Source of the DNA: an uncultured Sutterella sp.
GTDB taxonomy: Bacteria > Pseudomonadota > Gammaproteobacteria > Burkholderiales > Burkholderiaceae_F
Assembly (NCBI GenBank): GCA_900552545.1
Contig: USAL01000019.1
Location: 1 to 23,277 of the forward strand
DNA: 23,277 bases
Direction of reading: 5' to 3'
Shown here one piece after another: positions 1-5,677 of the stretch (positions are counted from its first letter, which is position 1; every line of letters begins with the position of its first letter). The position numbers and the translations under genes are program-made. The notes under the pieces were generated by a model. The model had not been told where the DNA came from, made no database searches, and saw only the letters and a list, made by a program, of their open reading frames with translations.

Positions 1-357
1 ATGGGCCACCGCTCCGCAGGTGATACCGATGATGAACGTGAGCACATAGGTGGTGATGGCGTAGCCCGGGTCACCGGCCAGGATGTCGGCCAGTGACAGG
101 CCGATGGCACCGGCCAGACCGCCGGACACGCCGTCCAGCAGCAGGGCGGGCAGGGCCGTGAAGGTGTTGCCCAGATGGAACGAGGAGCCGCCGTAGAACG
201 GCACCCGGAAAAACAGGTAGGCCACCAGGCTCAGCGCGGCCATGACGCCGGTAAGGGCCATTTCCTTGGTGGTAAAGGTGCGCTTGTACAGCACACTGCC
301 AAACACGATGGCAACGACAACGACTGCCAGCAGCAGCCACATTGCAGTAGTAGACAT
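1..357 (-). CDS. ECF transporter S component (membrane vitamin-binding subunit), partial, candidate vitamin B6 importer
   Basis: The 119 codons present run off the left edge of the window, so the C-terminus is missing. An N-terminal hydrophobic helix (residues 5-22) is followed by a short basic segment (YKRTFTTKE) and further hydrophobic stretches. The segment FHLGNTFTALPALLLDG followed by GGLAGAIGLSLADILAG is the hallmark of the ECF-type riboflavin/vitamin S-component family (PF07155-like). These proteins bind a vitamin in the membrane and work with the shared EcfT/EcfA energising module. The start is fixed by GGAGGG about 7 bases upstream. The gene is divergent from a MocR/PdxR-like regulator, an arrangement known for pyridoxine S components (PdxU type). 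The vitamin B6 substrate is therefore inferred from context, not seen in the protein. Confidence 0.75.
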   Translation of the reverse strand, partial: MSTTAMWLLLAVVVVAIVFGSVLYKRTFTTKEMALTGVMAALSLVAYLFFRVPFYGGSSFHLGNTFTALPALLLDGVSGGLAGAIGLSLADILAGDPGYAITTYVLTFIIGITCGAVAH

Positions 358-456
358 GATTGCTTTCCCTCCAAATTTCAACATCGCCGGACTTTTCCGT
401 TTCAAAGCCCCACCGGAGTTTTGATCGCTCACGCGGCCTCTTACCCACCATCCTAC

Positions 457-485
457 TTGACATTTGGGTGTCCGGCGGGTATGCT
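457..485 (+). promoter_or_regulatory. Promoter for the MocR-type regulator
   Basis: A perfect -35 TTGACA (457-462) is followed after 17 bp by TATGCT (480-485). This would start transcription near 492 and read the regulator at 581. It overlaps the divergent promoter, which suits a regulator that represses or activates both genes from one site. Confidence 0.6.
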
Positions 486-488
486 CCT

Positions 489-516
489 ATTATACGCGGA
501 ACTGACCTCATGAAAA
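489..516 (-). promoter_or_regulatory. Promoter for the ECF S-component gene
   Basis: On the minus strand there is a perfect -10 TATAAT (494-489) and a -35-like TTTTCA (516-511), separated by 16 bp. Transcription would start near 482 and leave a leader of about 125 nt before the start at 357. Its -10 lies only 3 bp from the -10 of the divergent regulator promoter, so the two promoters occupy the same DNA. Confidence 0.55.
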
Positions 517-580
517 TACCCAGAATAAAGTTTTTTTATGGGGCCAGTTTGGCATTCTGCAAAAAGAGGAGGACACGATC

Positions 581-2026
581 ATGGTCCATTTGACCACCGC
601 ACTGGAGCCAGGCTCCAGGGTACCGCTGTACGAACAGCTGTACCGCAGTCTGGCCGGAGAGATGCGCACCGGGGCCCTGCCCGCCGGCACCCGGATGCCC
701 GGCAAGCGGCGGCTGGCGGCGGAACTGTCGGTCTCGGTAAACACTGTGGACACCGCCTACCAGATGCTGGCTGCCGAGGGCTACCTTGCCGCCCGGGAGC
801 GCAGCGGCTTTTATGTACAGGAATATCTGGCGCTGCCGCAGGTCGGGCCGGATGCACGGGGCCCGTCGCCCACCCCGGCCGTGCCGGAGCCCGCCGCGCC
901 GGAACCGCCGGTGCGGTACGACCTGTCCACCCGGGGCGTGGACCCGGGGCTGTTTCCCTTCCGCACCTGGGCGCGGCTGCAGAAGGAACTGCTGTACTCC
1001 TCCCCGGAGCTGCTGACCAACGGCGACGCCCAGGGTGACCTTGCCCTGCGGCAGGCGCTGGCGGATTATCTGGCCGAATACCGCGGCGTGCAGTGCGGTG
1101 CCCATCAGGTGGTGGTGGGTGCCGGTCTGGAATATCTGCTGGGCCTGCTGGCCCCGCTGCTGCACGGCACCGCCGCCGTGGAGACCCCCGGCTACCCCCG
1201 CGCTTTGCAGGTGCTGGAAAACACCGGCATGCGCTGCTGCTGCCTGCCCGTGGACGAGGGCGGCCTTTCGCTGGATGCACTGGACCGCTCCGGGGCCGCC
1301 GTGTGTTACGTTACCCCCAGCCACCAGTTCCCCACCGGCGTCACCATGCCGGCCGGCCGCCGGGCCGAGCTGCTGCACTGGGCCGCCCGCCGCCCCGGCC
1401 AGCGCTACATCATTGAGGACGACTACGACTCCGAGTTCCGCTTTGACACCCGCCCTCTGCCCAGCCTGCAGGGCATGGCCGGAGCCGACGGCCCGGTGGT
1501 GTACCTGTCCACCTGCTCCCGCAGCCTTGCGCCTGGCATCCGCATTGCCTACATGGTGCTGCCGGAACATCTGCTGCCCGCCTGGCACGCCAAATACCGG
1601 CTGTATTCCGGCACCGTGAGCCGCTTTGAGCAGCAGACGCTGGCCCGCTTCATCACCGGGGGCTACTTCACCCGGCATCTGGCCCGCGAGCGGGTTGCCT
1701 ACAAGGCCCGCCGCGACGCTCTGACCGCTGCCCTGACCGCTGCCTTTGCCCCCGGCGAACTCACCCTCACCGGCCTGCACACCGGCCTGCACCTGCTGGC
1801 ACACCTGCGCAATGCCCCGCCGGATGCAGCCCTGCACGCGGCAGCAAGGGCGCAGGGGGTGCGGCTGAGCCTGCTCAGCGACTACGACCTGACCGGCAGC
1901 GGCAGCACCGCCCCCGGCACCTTTGTGCTGGGTTACGGCTCGCTGGCGGATGACGCCTGCCCATCGGTGGGCGAAACGTTGAAAAAGCTCTGCACCGCCG
2001 CAAGGGACTCCTCGTTGAGGGTGTAA
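581..2026 (+). CDS. MocR-family transcriptional regulator (GntR HTH + aminotransferase-like domain), PdxR-like
   Basis: Length 481 aa. Residues about 10-80 form a GntR winged helix (PLYEQLYRSLAGEMRTGALPAG, then AAELSVSVNTVDTAYQMLAAEGYL). Residues about 110-470 form a fold-type I aminotransferase-like domain (IEDDYDSEF, STCSRSLAPGIRIAYM, LGYGSL). MocR regulators sense pyridoxal phosphate or amino acids, and PdxR members control vitamin B6 synthesis or uptake. AGGAGG lies about 8 bases before the ATG. In the motif usually written S-K-x-L-A-P, the Schiff-base lysine is replaced by Arg314 (CGC codon 1520-1522). The divergent ECF S-component gene supports a B6-related role. The 3' end overlaps the convergent gene by 94 bp. 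The family is clear; the exact ligand is inferred. Confidence 0.85.
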   Translation: MVHLTTALEPGSRVPLYEQLYRSLAGEMRTGALPAGTRMPGKRRLAAELSVSVNTVDTAYQMLAAEGYLAARERSGFYVQEYLALPQVGPDARGPSPTPAVPEPAAPEPPVRYDLSTRGVDPGLFPFRTWARLQKELLYSSPELLTNGDAQGDLALRQALADYLAEYRGVQCGAHQVVVGAGLEYLLGLLAPLLHGTAAVETPGYPRALQVLENTGMRCCCLPVDEGGLSLDALDRSGAAVCYVTPSHQFPTGVTMPAGRRAELLHWAARRPGQRYIIEDDYDSEFRFDTRPLPSLQGMAGADGPVVYLSTCSRSLAPGIRIAYMVLPEHLLPAWHAKYRLYSGTVSRFEQQTLARFITGGYFTRHLARERVAYKARRDALTAALTAAFAPGELTLTGLHTGLHLLAHLRNAPPDAALHAAARAQGVRLSLLSDYDLTGSGSTAPGTFVLGYGSLADDACPSVGETLKKLCTAARDSSLRV

Positions 2027-2856
2027 CGCCCGGCCTGCTCGTCGCCCGGCAGGACCTGCGTCTCGATCTGCGCTTCGTTGTTGGCCAGAAATTCCAGCGT
2101 ACGGTCCAGTGTGTCAAGGTCCAGTGCGGTCAGGTCGGTCAGCAGCGAAGCGCTCACCGACCGCAGCGCCTGCGGCAGGGCCCCGGGCAGCAGGTCGAGG
2201 TTCTGGCGGAAGAAAGCATCCCACACCGCGCCCCGCGCCGCGGCCCGGTGGGCCTGCGGCACAACGGCGTCCGCGTCCATTCCGGTCAGAAAGCCGTGGG
2301 CTTCTGCCGCCGAAAGCCCCTGCACCCGGCTGTCGCGGCCATAGCGGGCCAGCTCCCCGGCGGTCATCGCCCCGGAAAAGCCCACCCGCACCGGCCCGTA
2401 CCGGGCCGTGATGCGCTCCAGTACGGCCTCCGACAACGCCAGGTATCGGGTATCCTCCGGCAGGGGCAGGCACTCCATCAGTGCCTGTCGGCAGCGGGCC
2501 GGCCCCGCCGCCGTGTAACAGTCGGCCAGCGCCGCGTCCTCGTCCGCAAAGGTCACCTGCAGCCCGGCGGGCACCGCCAGCAGATGCACACCGTTCTGGC
2601 TGGCGTTCAGGTAGGCCAGCACAAAGCCCGGCTGCTCCCCCGCCGTGCACACCAGCACGGTCAGGCGGTCGCGCTCCCGCGGGAGCTGCCCCGCAATGCC
2701 CTGCTGGCTCCGGGCCGCCTGCCGCAGCTGGCGGCTGAGCTGCTGCCGACTGAGCAAGACCGTGCCGCCCACCAGCGGCACCAGCACCAGAAGCGCCGCC
2801 CCCAGTGCCGCCCAGAAGGGGTTCCACCCCCGGTGCCGGTCGTGCTGTGCATGCAT
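1933..2856 (-). CDS. Membrane-anchored protein with a divergent LCP (LytR-CpsA-Psr)-like domain
   Basis: Length 307 aa. There is a short basic cytoplasmic tail, one transmembrane helix at about residues 13-36 (FWAALGAALLVLVPLVGGTVLL), then an extracellular domain. The segments TVLVC...FVLAYLN...VHLLAVPAGLQV, then ARYGPVRVGF, LSAAEAHGFLTG and a late QVLPGD follow the order of LCP phosphotransferase landmarks. The arginines and acidic residues that bind polyprenyl phosphate in active LCP proteins are not evident. It may be a non-catalytic relative in cell-envelope assembly. The start at 2856 has GGGGAG a short 4 bases upstream. The stop lies inside the convergent regulator gene, a tail-to-tail overlap of 94 bp. 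The fold assignment is by eye and moderately sure. Confidence 0.6.
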   Translation of the reverse strand: MHAQHDRHRGWNPFWAALGAALLVLVPLVGGTVLLSRQQLSRQLRQAARSQQGIAGQLPRERDRLTVLVCTAGEQPGFVLAYLNASQNGVHLLAVPAGLQVTFADEDAALADCYTAAGPARCRQALMECLPLPEDTRYLALSEAVLERITARYGPVRVGFSGAMTAGELARYGRDSRVQGLSAAEAHGFLTGMDADAVVPQAHRAAARGAVWDAFFRQNLDLLPGALPQALRSVSASLLTDLTALDLDTLDRTLEFLANNEAQIETQVLPGDEQAGRYTLNEESLAAVQSFFNVSPTDGQASSASEP

Positions 2857-2927
2857 CCTGCTCCCCTGCCTTTCTGCAGGGAGTATGGGCCGCTGTGCCG
2901 CAATTATGCAGCATGCGGCCTTTGCTC

Positions 2928-2956
2928 TTGTGTCCGGCCCGGTTTTGTGTTATGGT
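2928..2956 (+). promoter_or_regulatory. Weak candidate promoter for the MATE gene
   Basis: TTGTGT (2928-2933) and TATGGT (2951-2956) have the ideal 17-bp spacing and lie about 40 bp upstream of the GTG start of the MATE gene. Both boxes are imperfect, so this is only a plausible call. Confidence 0.35.
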
Positions 2957-2997
2957 AAAAGATAGTTCTCATCCACTGCATCGAAAGGAGATCTCCC

Positions 2998-3360
2998 GTG
3001 GCAAACGCCGTTAAAACCCCATCCCAAAACAATCTGATGACCGAGGGCAGCATCGTGAAGAGCCTGCTGCTGTTCGCCCTGCCGCTGATCTTCGGCAACC
3101 TGCTGCAGCAGCTGTACAACACCGCCGACAGCATCATCGTAGGCAACTTTGTGGGAGCCAACGCCCTGGCGGCGGTAGGCTCCAGCGGCTCCCCCATCTA
3201 CCTGCTCATCGGCTTCAGCCAGGGCCTGGCCGTGGGCGCGGGCGTGGTGGTGTCGCAGTTCCTGGGGGCCAAGGACCACCGGGAAGCCCAGGAGGCCGTG
3301 CACACCTCGCTGGCCATCGCCGTGATCATGGGCCTGCTGCTCACCGTGGGCGGCATCGGC
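2998..3360 (+). CDS. MATE-family efflux pump, N-terminal fragment (cut at the chimeric joint)
   Basis: The GTG start is set by AAAGGAG at 2984-2990, 7 bases upstream. The first ~120 residues are typical of clostridial MATE sodium- or proton-driven multidrug exporters: LMTEGSIVKSLLLFALP, then NLLQQLYNTADSIIVGNFVG, AVGSSGSPIYLLIGFSQGLA and VVSQFLGAKD. About three helices are present, against twelve in a full ~450-residue pump. The reading frame stays open to 3525, but after about residue 120 the protein becomes another family (GltS). The MATE part is therefore truncated and no intact pump is encoded here. The end coordinate is approximate because the joint falls in shared sequence. Confidence 0.8.
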
Positions 3361-3375
3361 TTTTCCATGGGCGCG
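3345..3375. other. Chimeric joint between two unrelated genomes
   Basis: The translated frame passes without interruption from MATE sequence (ending about LLLTVGG) into GltS sequence (IGFSMGATANGLANMQ). The two families are unrelated. Upstream genes look clostridial; every gene downstream looks betaproteobacterial. A short stretch encoding Gly-Gly-Ile-Gly could belong to either parent and may be the microhomology that caused a false assembly join. A real recombination is possible but less likely. Confidence 0.75.
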
Positions 3376-3525
3376 ACCGCAAACGGCCTCGCGAACATGC
3401 AGGCTCTAAGCGAAAAGTACGGCCCCAACCCGCAGTCCTGGCTCATCGTGGGCATCGTGGGCGCCTTCTTGATCGACCTCATCAATGCGCTCATCATCAC
3501 CTGGATGGGCTCGTTGTCGCTATAG
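3352..3525 (+). pseudogene. gltS: Sodium/glutamate symporter GltS, C-terminal fragment
   Basis: The last ~57 residues of the open frame match the C-terminal end of GltS: GFSMGATANGLANMQALSEKYGP, then a hydrophobic stretch (WLIVGIVGAFLIDLINALIITW) and a short tail. In GltS the GATxxxxANM motif forms the second re-entrant pore loop. A full protein is about 400 aa, so roughly 85% is missing on the left, replaced by the MATE fragment. In the source organism this is probably an intact gene whose 5' part lies on another contig. It is convergent with the tRNA genes and followed by its own terminator. Confidence 0.75.
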
Positions 3526-3576
3526 CCTGTAAAACCCGCGCGCAAGGGGCCTTCGAGCCCCTGCTCCTTGACAACC

Positions 3577-3614
3577 AAACGCCTGTTGCAGCGGCCGCTG
3601 CAGCTGGCGTTTTT
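3577..3614 (+). terminator. Rho-independent terminator after gltS
   Basis: Outer stem AAACGCC (3577-3583) pairs with GGCGTTT (3606-3612). The inner stem is the perfect palindrome GCAGCGGCCGCTGC (3588-3601), and a T run follows. It lies 52 bp after the gltS stop. A smaller hairpin, AGGGGC/GCCCCT, precedes it at 3545-3562. Confidence 0.8.
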
Positions 3615-3942
3615 CACGTCGGGCGTTGTTTGTTGTTCGTCGACGGGGCTTGCAGGCTCAAACCCGTCCAGGCGAAATGAGAAAGCGCTCCACAAACGCA
3701 GTGCGAAAGTGCACCAGAAACGAAACGAGAAGGAGCCGGAAAGGTACCAGAGAGAAGACGACAAGGAAGAATGGATAGCGGCGGAGAATCGCCTTAGGAG
3801 CGGCAGGAAGCGAAGGGATTGAGGCGCAGGAAGAAAGCGCCGTGAAGAAGCGTCAGGCCGCGCCAAGGCCGCAGCGGGACGACGGAAGGACGAGGGCTGA
3901 GCAGCCTGCCGTCAACGGGGGAATGCAAAAGCTGCAGACATG
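3615..3942. other. Non-coding stretch, strongly purine-rich on the plus strand
   Basis: No convincing gene is seen. The plus strand is unusually rich in A and G (runs of GAAG, GGAAG, GAGAAG). The open frames here have low-complexity Arg/Lys/Glu or Ser/Arg translations with no recognisable domain. The region separates the gltS terminator from the terminator of the convergent tRNA operon. Confidence 0.5.
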
Positions 3943-3977
3943 AAAAAAGGCCGACACCATCAATTGGTTCGACCTTT
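3943..3977 (-). terminator. Rho-independent terminator of the tpiA-secG-tRNA transcription unit
   Basis: On the minus strand AAAGG...CCTTT form the base of an imperfect hairpin with internal CGA/TCG and CCA/TGG pairs, followed by TTTTTT. It lies 24 bp beyond the 3' end of tRNA-Gln and closes the operon here. Confidence 0.75.
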
Positions 3978-4000
3978 CATCAGCTTCTGAAAGCGGTGCG

Positions 4001-4078
4001 TGGCAGGGGTAGTAGGATTCGAACCTACGAATGGCGGATTCAGAATCCGCTGCCTTAACCGGACTTGGCGATACCCCA
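4001..4078 (-). tRNA. tRNA-Gln (anticodon CTG)
   Basis: A cloverleaf can be folded: acceptor TGGGGTA/TACCCCT, D arm GCC...GGC with a long loop, anticodon arm GCGGA-TTCTGAA-TCCGC (anticodon CTG, reads CAG), and T arm GTAGG-TTCGAAT-CCTAC. The CCA end is encoded (4003-4001). Positions 1 and 72 are T and T, so the first acceptor pair is mismatched; bacterial tRNA-Gln usually has a weak U1-A72 pair there. It lies 5 bp after tRNA-Leu and is surely co-transcribed with it. Confidence 0.92.
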
Positions 4079-4083
4079 GCACC

Positions 4084-4168
4084 TGGTGCGGTCGGAGAGA
4101 CTCGAACTCTCATGGCTCTCACCACAGCCACCTCAAGGCTGCGCGTCTACCAATTTCGCCACGACCGC
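4084..4168 (-). tRNA. tRNA-Leu (anticodon GAG)
   Basis: This is a class II tRNA of 85 nt with encoded CCA. Acceptor GCGGTCG pairs with CGACCGC, the anticodon arm is CAGCC-TTGAGGT-GGCTG (anticodon GAG, reads CTC/CTT), a long variable arm follows, then T arm GAGAG-TTCGAGT-CTCTC. tRNA-Leu(GAG) directly downstream of secG is a conserved proteobacterial arrangement and supports the secG call. Confidence 0.95.
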
Positions 4169-4224
4169 GTGGAATTTCAAATTTTGCCTTCGCTGACCAT
4201 TACTGATCAGCGAAGATTGATATT

Positions 4225-4587
4225 TTAGCGCGGAATCTGGTTAGATTGCAAGTCCTTGTTTGCCTGAGGAGCTGCAGCGCCTTCGGCGGTCTGTTCGGTG
4301 GTCACCGTACCCAGCACACCGCCGGCCTTCTTGTCGGTGCTCTTCTGGAAGGCGCCCGAGCCGAGCGTGATGGCAATCGTCGCGCAGAAGAACACGGTGG
4401 CGGCCACGGCCGTCGAGCGGCTCAGGAAGTTGGCCGAGCCCGTTGCGCCAAACAGCGAGCCGGAAGCGCCGGCGCCGAAGGCCGCGCCCAGATCGGCGCC
4501 CTTGCCGTGCTGCAGCAGAACCAGAATAATGACAGCGATCGCGGCAATGATCTGAACCACGATGGCAACGCTCATCAGCATCTGCAT
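4225..4587 (-). CDS. secG: Protein translocase subunit SecG
   Basis: Length 120 aa. SecG is the small auxiliary subunit of the SecYEG inner-membrane channel. The protein has two transmembrane helices (about residues 4-24 and 54-74). The conserved link between them reads LLQHGKGADLGAAFGAGASGSLFGATGSANFLSR, diagnostic for the family. The C-terminal ~35 residues are polar and Ala/Gln-rich, as is common in betaproteobacteria. The gene lies 72 bp downstream of tpiA and 56 bp upstream of tRNA-Leu on the same strand, the usual tpiA-secG-tRNA-Leu order. Met1, Met3 and Met5 are all possible starts; the first is used here. Confidence 0.95.
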   Translation of the reverse strand: MQMLMSVAIVVQIIAAIAVIILVLLQHGKGADLGAAFGAGASGSLFGATGSANFLSRSTAVAATVFFCATIAITLGSGAFQKSTDKKAGGVLGTVTTEQTAEGAAAPQANKDLQSNQIPR

Positions 4588-4659
4588 TTTGAGTTGTCTC
4601 TCTTTGTTGTCAGTTGATCAATAGTTTCGACGAATGCCGCCGCCCGCACCTGCCTTGAA

Positions 4660-5406
4660 TCAGGCAGCCGTGCAGATGGCGTAGAAATCTTCGTACTTCA
4701 AGGCGGCGCCCCCGATGAGGCCGCCGTCGATGTCGGGCGCGGCAAAAAGCGCCGCGGCATTGGCGGGCTTGACGCTGCCGCCGTAGAGAATGCGCAGCTC
4801 GCGGGCCACGGCCGGGTCAAAGCGCGAAACCGCCTCGCGAAGCGCAGCATGCACGTGCTGGGCAATCTCGGGCGTGGCGCTCTTGCCGGTGCCGATCGCC
4901 CAGACCGGCTCATAGGCAAGCACGCACTCGGAAAGGCGCTCGATGCCGATTTCAGCAATCACGGCGCCCAGCTGCTCTTCGACCACGCGCAGCGTCTGGC
5001 TCGATTCACGCTCTTCGAGCGTTTCTCCCACGCAGATCACCGGGCGCAGCCCCGCTTCAAGAGCCGCACGGGTCTTGGCGGCCACCACGGCGTTGGTTTC
5101 ACCGAAAAGCGCACGGCGCTCGGAGTGACCGACGATCACCCACCGGCAGCCGACGTCGCGCAGCATGCGCGCGGAGACTTCACCCGTATAGGCGCCGTCT
5201 TCGTACTCGCTCACGTTTTCGGCGCCAAGCGCCGCACCGCAGGCCTCAAGCGGCTCCCGCAGGGCATCAAGGTAGACGAACGGGGCGCAGACCACCACCT
5301 CGCAGGCGGGCGCGGCAAGCTTCGAAAAGCCCGACGCCCAGGCCGCGTTGGCCGCAAGCGAACCGTTCATTTTCCAATTGGCTATGACAAGCCTCTGGCG
5401 CGTCAT
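4660..5406 (-). CDS. tpiA: Triosephosphate isomerase
   Basis: Length 248 aa, the normal size. TpiA interconverts dihydroxyacetone phosphate and glyceraldehyde 3-phosphate in glycolysis and gluconeogenesis. It has the substrate-binding Asn/Lys (ANWKMNG, residues 8-14), the electrophile His in VIGHSERR (written VIVGHSERRALFGE), the catalytic Glu in AYEPVWAIGTGKSAT, and phosphate-binding LYGGSVKPANA and GGLIGGAAL. The frame is open to 5520, but ATG 5406 gives the canonical N-terminus (MTRQRLVIANWK); the upstream residues are not TpiA-like. It heads tpiA-secG-tRNA-Leu-tRNA-Gln. Confidence 0.97.
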   Translation of the reverse strand: MTRQRLVIANWKMNGSLAANAAWASGFSKLAAPACEVVVCAPFVYLDALREPLEACGAALGAENVSEYEDGAYTGEVSARMLRDVGCRWVIVGHSERRALFGETNAVVAAKTRAALEAGLRPVICVGETLEERESSQTLRVVEEQLGAVIAEIGIERLSECVLAYEPVWAIGTGKSATPEIAQHVHAALREAVSRFDPAVARELRILYGGSVKPANAAALFAAPDIDGGLIGGAALKYEDFYAICTAA

Positions 5407-5549
5407 CGTCTCTGGTACTCCATCGGAAGGATCCGCACTGGCGCAAATCCCGAAATAACTAATTTTAATGATTGATCGTCGTTTGGGCGGCACGACGAAC
5501 GTCCCTACCCTTTCGGTCAAACATCAAAATTTTTCGTGCCGCAGTATCA

Positions 5550-5661
5550 AAACCGGGTGCACCTGTCTTCAGCTCGTCGGAATTCCCTCGCAGGAAGTCC
5601 TCTACGGAGGACGGGGGTGCACCCGAATTTCTGCGCTCAAGCCCCGGCCTTGAAGCCGGGG
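5550..5661 (+). other. Structured element resembling an IS200/IS605 right end or TnpB omega-RNA relic
   Basis: A perfect 10-bp outer stem is formed by CGGGTGCACC (5554-5563) and GGTGCACCCG (5616-5625). It encloses a GTCCTC-TACG-GAGGAC hairpin (5597-5612). A terminal hairpin CCCCGGC/GCCGGGG with a TTGAA-containing loop follows (5642-5661). A multi-hairpin fold ending in a GC hairpin with a TTGAA-type loop is typical of the 3' ends of IS605-group elements and the omega-RNAs overlapping them. No tnpA or tnpB is present. The element could instead be part of the pnp 3' region, since pnp stops at 5678 on the minus strand. No T run follows on either strand. Confidence 0.4.
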
Positions 5662-5677
5662 ACAGGCCTTTGAAGGC

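Noticed and set aside
536..1837. Minus-strand ORF of 433 aa opposite the MocR regulator
   Set aside because: Gly/Gln/Ala/His-rich antisense shadow with no domain; the plus strand encodes a clear GntR/aminotransferase protein.
2998..3525. A novel MATE-GltS fusion transporter
   Set aside because: Only about three MATE helices and the last GltS hairpin/helix are present, and the neighbouring genes change phylum at the same point, so an assembly joint explains it better.
3615..3866. A small basic protein gene on the plus strand (3568-3822) or a minus-strand gene (3198-3866)
   Set aside because: The plus-strand translation is low-complexity Arg/Lys/Glu from a purine-rich tract; the minus-strand frame crosses the terminator and the chimeric joint.
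3853..4131. Minus-strand ORF of 92 aa across the tRNA genes
   Set aside because: It reads through tRNA-Leu and tRNA-Gln; the MRVRVSPTAPGAG-type translation is the usual spurious product of tRNA sequence.
5597..5625. CRISPR-like repeat in the pnp-tpiA gap (two GGGTGCACC copies)
   Set aside because: Only two copies, in positions that pair with each other as a stem; no regular spacers.
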